The notes under the pieces are model-generated. The model was not told where the DNA came from. It ran no database searches and saw only the letters and a list, made by a program, of their open reading frames with translations. Positions 1 through 6,864 of a DNA stretch of 28,852 nucleotides are shown piece after piece. A program made the translations under genes and the position numbers. The stretch's first letter is position 1. Each line of letters begins with the position of its first letter. This stretch comes from Akkermansiaceae bacterium (GTDB lineage: Bacteria > Verrucomicrobiota > Verrucomicrobiia > Verrucomicrobiales > Akkermansiaceae), in contig WTJZ01000295.1 of NCBI GenBank assembly GCA_011524615.1, positions 1 through 28,852 of the forward strand, given 5' to 3'.

Positions 1-147
1 TTTGAAGAAAGAGCGGAACTAAAACGGACAGAGCTTTGTGGGCACGAGGGTATTTTGGAGACAGTGCAGGACGGGATACAGAAGTTATCTGGAAATAGAT
101 ACAAGATCAGAAAAAGGAGGGCAGCGGTTAGATCGGCTAAAGTTTAG
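1..147 (+). CDS. C-terminal tail of an unidentified gene cut by the left edge
   Basis: Frame 1 is open from the first base and ends at a TAG at 145-147, giving 48 residues rich in Lys, Arg and Glu and ending in RRAAVRSAKV. I do not recognise the family. The basic, hydrophilic tail could be the end of a nucleic-acid-binding protein or simply an open stretch in degenerate DNA. No terminator follows it. A short stop-to-stop stretch of plausible protein sequence (about 190-305, with no ATG) lies just downstream in another frame, so this edge may hold a decaying gene. Confidence 0.2.
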   Translation, partial: FEERAELKRTELCGHEGILETVQDGIQKLSGNRYKIRKRRAAVRSAKV

Positions 148-497
148 GGTTACCCTGAAAGGAGTGAATGACAAATAATCCACGTTGACCAGAGGGTATT
201 TATTCTAAGAAAAAGGATGCCTTTAAGGCTGCTAAAGCTACGTTCATCGACCCTAAGGCAAAGTACTCGGACAACTTCATTACTTTATTGGATATGATCG
301 TCTGAAAGTGATGTTGTTTTGTTGAGAATGATTTTGGTGAATTCGGGAGAGGTAAGCTTTGAGGTTGTCGTTAAGTGTTAACTTCTTTTGTCGCTTTATG
401 TTAAAATTGATGAGTTTTTTTTACAGAATCAGATTTCGCGTACAAATTTTGCAGTTAGTCGTTCTTACAAGTTTGAGGGCTTTTCTCATTTTGAAGT
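148..497. other. AT-rich gap with no supported gene
   Basis: About 350 bases without a credible gene. Around 190-305 there is a Lys-rich open stretch (YSKKKDAFKAAKATFIDPKA and on) ending in TGA. It has stops on both sides and no start codon, so it is best read as degenerate coding DNA. The rest is AT-rich with a run of eight T at about 415-422. A small inverted repeat (GTTAA/TTAAC) lies near 373-385. No promoter could be assigned with confidence. Confidence 0.4.
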
Positions 498-839
498 ATG
501 AATAAAGAATTTTTCATTAATACGCGAATACTGCTTGCCGCTGTAGTGCCGCTGGCTGCACTTATTATACAGGTGGAACAGGTATCGCTTTTTAGAATTT
601 GTTCTGTATATAGTCATCCAAGCATCGATTTGGAGTATGTTGAAATAGGTAGAGGAAATGGAGGTATATTCGAGATTTCTTATTCTAGAAATAAATCGGA
701 TGCGTTAAACTTAGAGATTTACTGTATATCTGGTAATAAGTATTGGGTGCAGTGTAGTGAAGATTTGTCGGTGTGTGCGGATTTAATAGAGTGTCAAGAT
801 GGTTTTCGTGTTGTCGATATTAATCGATTATGCCTATGA
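498..839 (+). CDS. Hypothetical protein, possibly a degenerate gene end
   Basis: A 113-residue ORF of low GC and no recognised family. Residues 8-27 form one hydrophobic segment that could be a signal anchor. The C-terminal part (about residues 78-104) contains YWVQCSEDLSVCADL. This resembles the Y-x-V-x-x-S-x-D-L-x-x-W-x-x-L pattern seen near the ends of many exported Verrucomicrobiota proteins, with the usual Trp replaced by Cys. That resemblance is my inference and would fit a worn fragment of a larger exported protein. There is no good Shine-Dalgarno sequence. The ORF ends 48 bases before the fucosidase. It may not be a functional gene. Confidence 0.3.
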   Translation: MNKEFFINTRILLAAVVPLAALIIQVEQVSLFRICSVYSHPSIDLEYVEIGRGNGGIFEISYSRNKSDALNLEIYCISGNKYWVQCSEDLSVCADLIECQDGFRVVDINRLCL

Positions 840-887
840 GATAAACTATATTTATTAGTAGAAGTTAAATGAAATAAAAAGTAAATA

Positions 888-2252
888 ATGAAGAAATTAA
901 AATCGAGTATACTTGCGTTGTTATCATGTTGTTCAATACTGCATGGACAAGGGATAGAGAAGCCACATTTAGCTGGTGAATTATTTAATAATAAAGCACG
1001 TGAACAAGAGTTCATGGACTGGGGGTTAGGAATGTTTGTCCACTGGTCCTTTGATTCACAGTTAGGCTCTGTTATCAGCCACCACATGAGCTACGCGTCA
1101 GAGAAGCATATTGACAGAGTAATTAATGAATTACCAAAGACATTTAATCCTCGTCAGTATGATCCAAATGAGTGGATGGAGTTAGCGAAGTTAGCTGGAG
1201 TTAAGTATATGGTATTCACGACCAAGCACCATAGTGGGTTCTGTATGTGGGATACCAAGACTACGGATTTCAACATCATGAATACCCCCTATAAGAAGGA
1301 TACGGTAAAAATGTTTGTTGATGCGTGTCGAGCACATGATATCAAGGTAGGATTCTATTTCTCACCTGAAGACTGGATATTTAACCACACTCAGGATATG
1401 GTCGCGCGTGGTGGTAAATTAAAGCAAGGCCACAAGGATAAGCTTACCAAGTACAATTACACTCAACTAGATGAACTATTTGGTGGAGCGTATGGAGACA
1501 TTGACGTTGCTTTCTTTGATGGTGGCGAGAAGGAGGTTCTAGCACAGTATGTTCACAAGATATCACCTAAAACGATTGTTACTCGGGGTGAAATTGTGAC
1601 TCCTGAGCAAAAGCTACCAGCAGAACCAATTCCTGGACCTTGGGAAACATGTTTCACACTCGGTACACAATGGCACTACAAGCCTACGAATGAAGATTAT
1701 AAGACAGGGTCACGCTTAATCAATATGCTTATTGAAACACGCGCGAAGGGGGGGAACCTCCTGATCAACATGGGACCTCATCCAAATGGCCAAATTCCTA
1801 TTGAGCAGGAAGAGCGCTTTAGAGAGCTGGCGCTGTGGATGTTTGTCAATGATGAGTCAATTCACAATGTACGCGCTTGCTCTTATGCGGGTGCTAAAAA
1901 GGGAGCATACTATACCCAGTCTCAAGATGGTAAGTATATCTATGCACACTTAGTTGGACTGGTAGATGATAAAGCCGGTGCGAATAACAATAATTGGGGG
2001 AGGTTTGTCAGAAAGGAAAACATCCTTCTCGAGGGGATCGAGGTTAATGAGAATACAAAGGTGACGGTTTTAGGCCAAGATGACCAACTGGATCGTTACT
2101 CGGAGCGTAACCAAGGAACCCTGAAGATTAGTTGTGAGCCTTCAGAAGATGGCGCAGTTCTTTCAGTCGCACGAGCTCAAAGACTTTACAATAATAGAAG
2201 ATGGCCAAATGCCGTTGTTGTAAGATTAGAAAATGCCAAATTTAAAAGGTGA
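888..2252 (+). CDS. Secreted alpha-L-fucosidase, GH29
   Basis: The 454-residue protein is predicted to release alpha-L-fucose from glycans or polysaccharides by the retaining GH29 mechanism. A signal peptide spans about residues 1-20 (MKKLKSSILALLSCCSILHG), so it acts in the periplasm or outside the cell. GH29 landmarks run in order: WGLGMFVHWS (45-54), the substrate-binding TTKHHSGFCMW (111-121), KVGFYFSPEDW (153-163), and DVAFFDGG, where Asp211 aligns with the catalytic nucleophile. GGNLLINMGPHPNGQI follows and is also typical. Family members usually have WFDG at the nucleophile; here it is FFDGG. The acid/base residue of GH29 is poorly conserved and I do not assign it. The region after about residue 330 looks like the usual C-terminal beta domain. 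The gene has no obvious Shine-Dalgarno and stands alone, ending at a clear terminator. Confidence 0.93.
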   Translation: MKKLKSSILALLSCCSILHGQGIEKPHLAGELFNNKAREQEFMDWGLGMFVHWSFDSQLGSVISHHMSYASEKHIDRVINELPKTFNPRQYDPNEWMELAKLAGVKYMVFTTKHHSGFCMWDTKTTDFNIMNTPYKKDTVKMFVDACRAHDIKVGFYFSPEDWIFNHTQDMVARGGKLKQGHKDKLTKYNYTQLDELFGGAYGDIDVAFFDGGEKEVLAQYVHKISPKTIVTRGEIVTPEQKLPAEPIPGPWETCFTLGTQWHYKPTNEDYKTGSRLINMLIETRAKGGNLLINMGPHPNGQIPIEQEERFRELALWMFVNDESIHNVRACSYAGAKKGAYYTQSQDGKYIYAHLVGLVDDKAGANNNNWGRFVRKENILLEGIEVNENTKVTVLGQDDQLDRYSERNQGTLKISCEPSEDGAVLSVARAQRLYNNRRWPNAVVVRLENAKFKR

Positions 2253-2312
2253 GTTCACTTGATTTAATGGTTTATTGACGGGAAAATTCCTTAGTGAGCA
2301 TCGATTATTTTG

Positions 2313-2347
2313 ACAGTCTCCCACTGTAATGTGGAAGGCTGTTTTTT
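2313..2347 (+). terminator. Rho-independent terminator after the fucosidase gene
   Basis: ACAGTCTCCCAC pairs with GTGGAAGGCTGT in 11 of 12 positions (one G-U pair, one C-A mismatch) around a six-base loop, and is followed by six T. It lies about 60 bases after the fucosidase stop. Confidence 0.8.
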
Positions 2348-2394
2348 CGCGGATTCAACTAGCTAGCGTAGCTGGCTGAGGAGACTTTAACCTA

Positions 2395-2577
2395 TCAGTT
2401 AGGTTGTGAAGCTAAGATATTGATGAACTCTCGGAAGTCTTGGCTGGTGTATGGATAGCCATTATCGCTGATGATTCGAGGCTTCTGGTCAGGGGAAGCT
2501 TCGACTGCAACGAGGTGTAGATTTAGGAGCTTGGACTCCTTTTCTGGGGGGCGACGAGTCTTGGGTGTCTTAGTCAT
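2395..2577 (-). pseudogene. Internally deleted IS3-family transposase relic
   Basis: A 60-residue minus-strand ORF joins two pieces of an IS3-family element. The start, MTKTPKTRRPPEKESKLLNL, resembles the N terminus of IS3 OrfA. The second half, PRIISDNGYPYTSQDFREFI, is the region of the OrfB DDE integrase core that carries the second catalytic Asp (in SDNG). Everything between is missing: the rest of OrfA, the frameshift window, and the OrfB N terminus with the first Asp. The part with the catalytic Glu is also lost after the stop. Bases 2601-2627, just upstream of its start, read on the minus strand as TGAGGGCTGTCTAAAATTAG and may be the left terminal repeat. No matching right end was found. 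The element cannot transpose by itself. Confidence 0.7.
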
Positions 2578-2838
2578 GTAGGGTGGTATTCAGGATAGCT
2601 CACCTTTCTAATTTTAGACAGCCCTCAGGTACGATTCCACCTGAAGTAATGCAGTAGGAAGTGATGCCTGAATCTTACAGATAAGGGAATGGGTTGATAT
2701 TTTTATGTATTTCTGTCGAATATTATTTCTAATTTTTACTGTGGGATTGTGTTGTTTTTTTATTTTGTTTGATGATTTATTTTATTTTATTGGTTGAATA
2801 GTGGGATCAAATGTGATCACTTTTTGGGTTATTAGAAA
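2578..2838. other. Gap with IS end and AT-rich leader of the TPR gene
   Basis: The left part (to about 2635) is probably the outer end of the IS3 relic. From about 2695 the sequence becomes very T-rich, with long T stretches, up to the next start codon. The TPR gene promoter presumably lies here, but no convincing -35/-10 pair could be picked. A perfect 8-base palindrome GTGATCAC sits at 2813-2820 and is listed separately. Confidence 0.4.
2813..2820. promoter_or_regulatory. GTGATCAC palindrome upstream of the TPR gene
   Basis: AAATGTGATCACTTTT (about 2810-2825) is nearly palindromic around GTGATCAC and ends about 14 bases before the ATG. It carries a half-site resembling that of CRP/FNR regulators (TGTGA), but the two halves overlap instead of being six bases apart, so it is not a canonical site. 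It could be an operator covering the start region or chance. Confidence 0.25.
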
Positions 2839-3729
2839 ATGTCAACTGTAACACAAAGCTTTATTGAAATGATGGAAGGGCGCGTTGAAGCCCTTAAGGC
2901 CAAGAGTGATTGGAGTGGAGCGCAAACGACTGCAGCGACAACAGTTGACTCTGCTCGTGAGCAATATGATGCAGACCCTACTACTGTAGGTGTCTACGCT
3001 AAAGCTGTAGAGATCCAGGCTAATGTCTACCGTGATTATGGAGATAAGGAGACAGCTCAAACTTTGTATTCTGCGATTGTAGATTTGCTGGAAGATACCT
3101 TTGATTACAGAGCGCTATGCGGTCGCGTAGGGGCGAATTTAGCTCTGTTCTATGAGGAGCAGGAACTGCTGGAGGATGCAGTAAACTTTTACAGTTGGGC
3201 TCTAGAGAACTTCGAGAATGCGAATCCGCCAGAGTGGGGTGAAGCCGCTGGAGTGTTAAATAATATGGCGTTTCTCTACGAAAACGATGGTAACATTCCA
3301 CAAGCGGAGGCTCTCTTCATGAAGGCTCTGCAGATTAACAATGATAACTTTGGGCCTAACCATGAGGCGACTGCTGACGTGTGGAATAACTTAGGAGGAC
3401 TCCATTACAAGGCAGGTAAATATGCCCAGTCACTAGAAATGCATAAGCTCGCACTGGATATTCGTATCGAGACACTAGGTGAGCGACACACAGAGACGGC
3501 TCAATCGTGGGGGAACTTGGCGCTGGCTTACACCGCACTAGAGGATCTTGATAATGCGAAGAACTGCTTCCAGTCGGCATTGACCATTCTAGAGTCTTCT
3601 TCGTCTGCAAATGCGAATGACTATGCAACGATCAATTCTAACTATGCTACAGTATTACGACAATATGGCCGGGATAAGGATGCGGAGCAGGTCGAGAAGC
3701 GCATGAACAAATTTCTCAAGAAGCACTAG
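2839..3729 (+). CDS. Tetratricopeptide repeat protein, kinesin-light-chain-like
   Basis: The 296-residue protein has no signal peptide or membrane segment, so it is probably cytoplasmic. Residues about 90-255 form consecutive 42-residue TPR units of the kinesin-light-chain type. Examples are NNMAFLYENDGNIPQAEALF (141-160), WNNLGGLHYKAGKYAQSLEM (182-201) and WGNLALAYTALEDLDNAKNC (224-243). A further weaker repeat follows at about 262-290. Such repeats bind partner proteins, but no enzymatic domain is attached and the partner cannot be read from the sequence. The N-terminal 90 residues are also helical and probably contain degenerate TPRs. The gene ends at the hairpin at 3799-3824 and has no obvious operon partner; argH follows after that terminator. 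Confidence 0.85.
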   Translation: MSTVTQSFIEMMEGRVEALKAKSDWSGAQTTAATTVDSAREQYDADPTTVGVYAKAVEIQANVYRDYGDKETAQTLYSAIVDLLEDTFDYRALCGRVGANLALFYEEQELLEDAVNFYSWALENFENANPPEWGEAAGVLNNMAFLYENDGNIPQAEALFMKALQINNDNFGPNHEATADVWNNLGGLHYKAGKYAQSLEMHKLALDIRIETLGERHTETAQSWGNLALAYTALEDLDNAKNCFQSALTILESSSSANANDYATINSNYATVLRQYGRDKDAEQVEKRMNKFLKKH

Positions 3730-3798
3730 AGGCGTTCTTGAGCATAGCGGGCTGATGTTGTTGTTTAAGATTGGGGTTCGCTATGAAGGTCTCTTGTT

Positions 3799-3824
3799 AG
3801 GTCGGCTTTTGCTGACCTTCTTTT
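3799..3824 (+). terminator. Terminator after the TPR gene, in front of argH
   Basis: AGGTCGGC pairs with GCTGACCT (one G-U) around a TTTT loop, followed by TCTTTTGTTTTG. A second copy of the 5' arm (GAAGGTC, 3785-3791) could pair with the same 3' arm instead, with a wider loop. The site most simply ends the TPR transcript, but the two competing 5' arms would also suit an attenuator ahead of argH. Confidence 0.65.
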
Positions 3825-3844
3825 GTTTTGGGAGGGGGGAGAAT

Positions 3845-3886
3845 ATGTACCTTGCTGCAGTTTTTCCAGTTGCCTTTCGAGACTAA
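3845..3886 (+). CDS. Possible 13-codon leader ORF upstream of argH
   Basis: An ATG at 3845 opens a 13-codon frame, MYLAAVFPVAFRD, ending at TAA 3884-3886, 22 bases before the argH ATG. It has the strongest ribosome-binding sequence in this region, GGGAGGGGGGA (3830-3840), about four bases before the ATG. argH itself has no visible Shine-Dalgarno. The leader contains one Arg codon and no Arg run, so classical arginine attenuation is not suggested. Translational coupling or re-initiation is possible. It may also be a chance ORF. Confidence 0.35.
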   Translation: MYLAAVFPVAFRD

Positions 3887-3908
3887 TCGGGTTGATATTC
3901 GCGGTATT

Positions 3909-5267
3909 ATGTGGAAAGGCAGATTTCAAGAGGCGACCGCAGACCTCGTAGAACAGTTCGGAGAATCTATCTCATTTGATTGGAGACTATACTCGTATGA
4001 TGTAGCCGGGTCGATTGCTCACGCGAGAGCACAGGTGACCGCAGGACTTTTGACCCAAGAGGAGTTTGATCAAATTGAGGCTGGACTGAAGCAGATTGAA
4101 GGAGAGATCGAGAGAGGGGAGTTTGAGTTCTCTACCGCTCTAGAAGATATTCATATGAATATCGAAGCGGAGTTGACGAAGCGCATTGGAGCGCCAGGGG
4201 CTAAGCTTCACACGGCACGCTCGCGAAATGATCAGGTGGCGACAGATACCCGTCTTTATTGTCGCACGGAGATCGATCTGATGATCGAGCTCATTGAGCA
4301 ACTAGAGCTCTCATTACTCGACCGTGCTGAGAAGTACGCTGCGACAGTACTCCCAGCTTACACGCACCTACAACGAGGCCAGCCTGTGACAGTAGGTCAT
4401 CACTTACTCGCATACATTGAGATGCTGGCGAGAGATAAGAGCCGTCTACAGGACTGTCAGAAGAGATTGAATGTCTCCCCTCTCGGATCTGGTGCACTGG
4501 CAGGCTCGACCATTAATCTTGATCGCCAGCAGATTGCGGACGAGTTAGAGTTCGCAGCGGTGTCGACTAATTCGATGGACGCGGTGGCGGACCGTGATTA
4601 CATTGCAGAGCTACTTTTCGATCTGGCGATGGTGGGGGCGCACTTATCGCGTATGAGTGAGGACTTCATCCTATGGAGTAGCAGTGAGTTTGGCTTCTGC
4701 ACCTTCTCAGATGCACACACGACAGGTTCGTCATTGATGCCACAGAAGAAGAATCCAGATGTCTGTGAGATCACTCGTGGTAAGACGGGGCGCCTCTACG
4801 GCAACCTCACAGCAATCCTGACGGCGATCAAGGGACTACCTCTGACATATAATCGCGACCTACAGGAAGACAAGGAGCCTCTCTTTGACTCTATTGATAC
4901 GATCAAGCTTACACTGAAGGTGAATGCAGAGATGATTGCAGCGATGAAGATTAACGAGGAGGTCTGTGAAGCCGCGGCATCTGATCCATTGCTTCTCGCT
5001 ACTGATCTCGCTGATTACTTGGTAAAGAAAGGAGTACCGTTCCGTCAGGCGCATGAACTAGTCGGAAAGGCTGTGGCAGAGAGTGTCTCTCAGCAGACTC
5101 CACTCAATGAGCTCGACCTGACACAGATCGATACTGCTTATGAGGATGATGCCAAGGCTGTCTTCAACCTGCAAACCGCCCTTAAGGCTCGAACGAATCC
5201 TGGCGCGCCTAGCATCGAGAATGTGAAGTCTCAGATCGCTCGCTGGAAGGATTTGCTCTCTAAGTAA
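3909..5267 (+). CDS. argH: Argininosuccinate lyase
   Basis: This 452-residue cytoplasmic enzyme splits argininosuccinate to arginine and fumarate, the last step of arginine synthesis. It belongs to the fumarase/aspartase superfamily. The superfamily motifs are present: HTARSRNDQVATD (101-113), AYTHLQRGQPV with the catalytic His153 (150-160), and the flexible signature loop TGSSLMPQKKNPD (272-284) with the catalytic Ser. The start was set at 3909 because MWKGRFQEATADLVEQF matches the usual ArgH N terminus. The frame stays open 27 codons further up from a TTG, but that extension does not resemble the family. It follows a terminator and a possible leader ORF, and ends at its own terminator, so it is probably monocistronic. 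No other arginine gene is in the window. Confidence 0.96.
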   Translation: MWKGRFQEATADLVEQFGESISFDWRLYSYDVAGSIAHARAQVTAGLLTQEEFDQIEAGLKQIEGEIERGEFEFSTALEDIHMNIEAELTKRIGAPGAKLHTARSRNDQVATDTRLYCRTEIDLMIELIEQLELSLLDRAEKYAATVLPAYTHLQRGQPVTVGHHLLAYIEMLARDKSRLQDCQKRLNVSPLGSGALAGSTINLDRQQIADELEFAAVSTNSMDAVADRDYIAELLFDLAMVGAHLSRMSEDFILWSSSEFGFCTFSDAHTTGSSLMPQKKNPDVCEITRGKTGRLYGNLTAILTAIKGLPLTYNRDLQEDKEPLFDSIDTIKLTLKVNAEMIAAMKINEEVCEAAASDPLLLATDLADYLVKKGVPFRQAHELVGKAVAESVSQQTPLNELDLTQIDTAYEDDAKAVFNLQTALKARTNPGAPSIENVKSQIARWKDLLSK

Positions 5268-5325
5268 CAACAATAGGAACGCTCTGCGTTTCCTGATGAT
5301 TATTGGTCTTTCGTAGCCAATTTGG

Positions 5326-5353
5326 AGCCTCTACTTTGATGTAGGGGCTTTTT
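5326..5353 (+). terminator. Rho-independent terminator after argH
   Basis: AGCCTCTAC pairs with GTAGGGGCT (nine pairs, one G-U) around TTTGAT and is followed by TTTTC. Confidence 0.8.
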
Positions 5354-5451
5354 CATCTTTAGGAGTAATGAATATTATGGCGAATTCCATCATACAAGTT
5401 GACTAGCTATAGGGATGGTATAGCTTACGCACGATTCTACGCATTGGATAC

Positions 5452-6864
5452 ATGATTAAGTTTACTCCTCTATTAGCCTTAGTATTCGTACTAGCTTCCT
5501 GCCAGCTGATTAGTCCTCGCTCAGCGATGAAGGAGGTTCACTCTGTGGTACCACAGTCATGGGCTGGTACCAAAGAGGGACGAGCTGGCATTGATACAGA
5601 GTGGGTTAAGCGCTTCGGGGATCAGGAGCTTAATGCACTAGTACAGAAGGCGCTTGATGATAATCGTAGCCTGCAAGCGAGGGCGGAGCGCCTCTTACAG
5701 GCAAGAAGGCGAGCTAAGATCTCGGGGGCAGCAGGACGTCCACAATTATCATTAGGTGAGAGTGGATCTCGACAACAGAGTAGGTTTCTTGGGTTTCCTG
5801 GAGCAGATGGGGGTGTTACTTATAATTCTTTTGGGGTATCTCTGAATGCGAGTTGGGAACTTGACCTCTGGGGAAGAGTTCGAGCTGGTAAGAAGGCACA
5901 GGTCGCCGCCTATGAGGCTCAGGTATGGAACCTAAGAGCGGCGGAGGCATCCCTCAAAGCACAGGTGGCTAAGTCTTGGTTCGCGTTGCAAGAAGCTGAG
6001 GGGCAAGCTGCACTAGCACAAGCTGCAGTGGAGATCCGTAAGCAGACCCGAGATGCGATTCAGGCGCGGTTCGAGAACGCCTTGATTAATGAAGGAGGAA
6101 CAGGTGCTCAGTACCGTATCGCGCAGAGTGATGTCGCGAGTGCAGAAGCAGAGCTAGCGCGCTGGCAAGGAGTCGTTGATAACACTGCGCGCCAATTAGA
6201 GTTATTAGTGGGTGATCATGCTAAGGGGCAACTCAGAGCTAAAGGGGGATTGCCTAAGTTACCTGCAGTACCGCCGAAAGGGCTTCCCTCAGAGTTATTA
6301 TTACGTAGACCAGACTTACTCGCGGCTGAGAGGGTCTACAGTGAATCATTGCAACGTCGAGTAGAGGCTACCAGAGCGCTCTTTCCCTCGCTCTCTCTTA
6401 CTGGATCTGCAGGGACGGCTACGACGGCACTAGAGCAGGTGTTGGATAGTAGCTTTGGGATCTGGTCGATCGGAGGAGGGGTAACACAATACTTACTGAC
6501 TGGAGGTCGACTCCAGGGAGAACGATTCTCCCGTAAGAGTGAGTCAAAGGCGCGTCTCATCGAGCTTCAGGATATCGTGATTCGCGCTCTAGGAGAGGTC
6601 GAGACCGCTCTCGCGGCTGAACAATTCCTCCGTCGCCAATATCAAGCCATGACTAAAGCGGCGAACCTAGCGAAGGATGCGGCAGAGGCAGCTCAGGATG
6701 ATTATCGAGAGGGGGCTGCTGATGTGCAGACTCTCTTAAGTGCGGAGACTCGCTATATTCAAGCGGCCTCGACAACCCTTACCTTACAACGACTTTTGTT
6801 AGCTAACCGAGTGGACTTACATTTGGCACTGGGAGGCGACTATAACCTTAATCACAAGCGATGA
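5452..6864 (+). CDS. Outer-membrane efflux lipoprotein, NodT/TolC family
   Basis: The 470-residue protein is predicted to form the trimeric outer-membrane channel of the RND pump encoded downstream. The N terminus is a lipoprotein signal peptide with lipobox LASC, so Cys17 would be lipidated. Two outer-membrane efflux repeats follow, roughly residues 50-240 and 265-460. They include the long helices and strand motifs typical of NodT proteins, for example ASWELDLWGRVRAG (143-156) and SELLLRRPDLLAAERVY (about 283-299). The length suits the family. The stop overlaps the start of the membrane-fusion gene (ATGA), showing an operon with translational coupling. No regulator gene adjoins the operon. 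The substrate cannot be inferred. Confidence 0.92.
   Translation: MIKFTPLLALVFVLASCQLISPRSAMKEVHSVVPQSWAGTKEGRAGIDTEWVKRFGDQELNALVQKALDDNRSLQARAERLLQARRRAKISGAAGRPQLSLGESGSRQQSRFLGFPGADGGVTYNSFGVSLNASWELDLWGRVRAGKKAQVAAYEAQVWNLRAAEASLKAQVAKSWFALQEAEGQAALAQAAVEIRKQTRDAIQARFENALINEGGTGAQYRIAQSDVASAEAELARWQGVVDNTARQLELLVGDHAKGQLRAKGGLPKLPAVPPKGLPSELLLRRPDLLAAERVYSESLQRRVEATRALFPSLSLTGSAGTATTALEQVLDSSFGIWSIGGGVTQYLLTGGRLQGERFSRKSESKARLIELQDIVIRALGEVETALAAEQFLRRQYQAMTKAANLAKDAAEAAQDDYREGAADVQTLLSAETRYIQAASTTLTLQRLLLANRVDLHLALGGDYNLNHKR

Noticed and set aside
3020..3301. Minus-strand ORFs inside the TPR gene
   Set aside because: They lie opposite a clear coding region, with unnatural composition and no ribosome-binding site.
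3828..3908. N-terminal extension of argH from a TTG at 3828
   Set aside because: The 27 extra residues have no resemblance to ArgH, and the strong ribosome-binding site is inside the extension and serves another frame.
5368..5406. 12-codon ORF (MNIMANSIIQVD) with AGGAG just upstream, before the RND operon
   Set aside because: The AGGAG is only two bases from the first ATG, and nothing links it to the efflux genes; treated as chance.
5399..5424. TTGACT and TATAGC as a promoter for the RND operon
   Set aside because: The boxes are only 14 bases apart, too close for a normal sigma-70 promoter.
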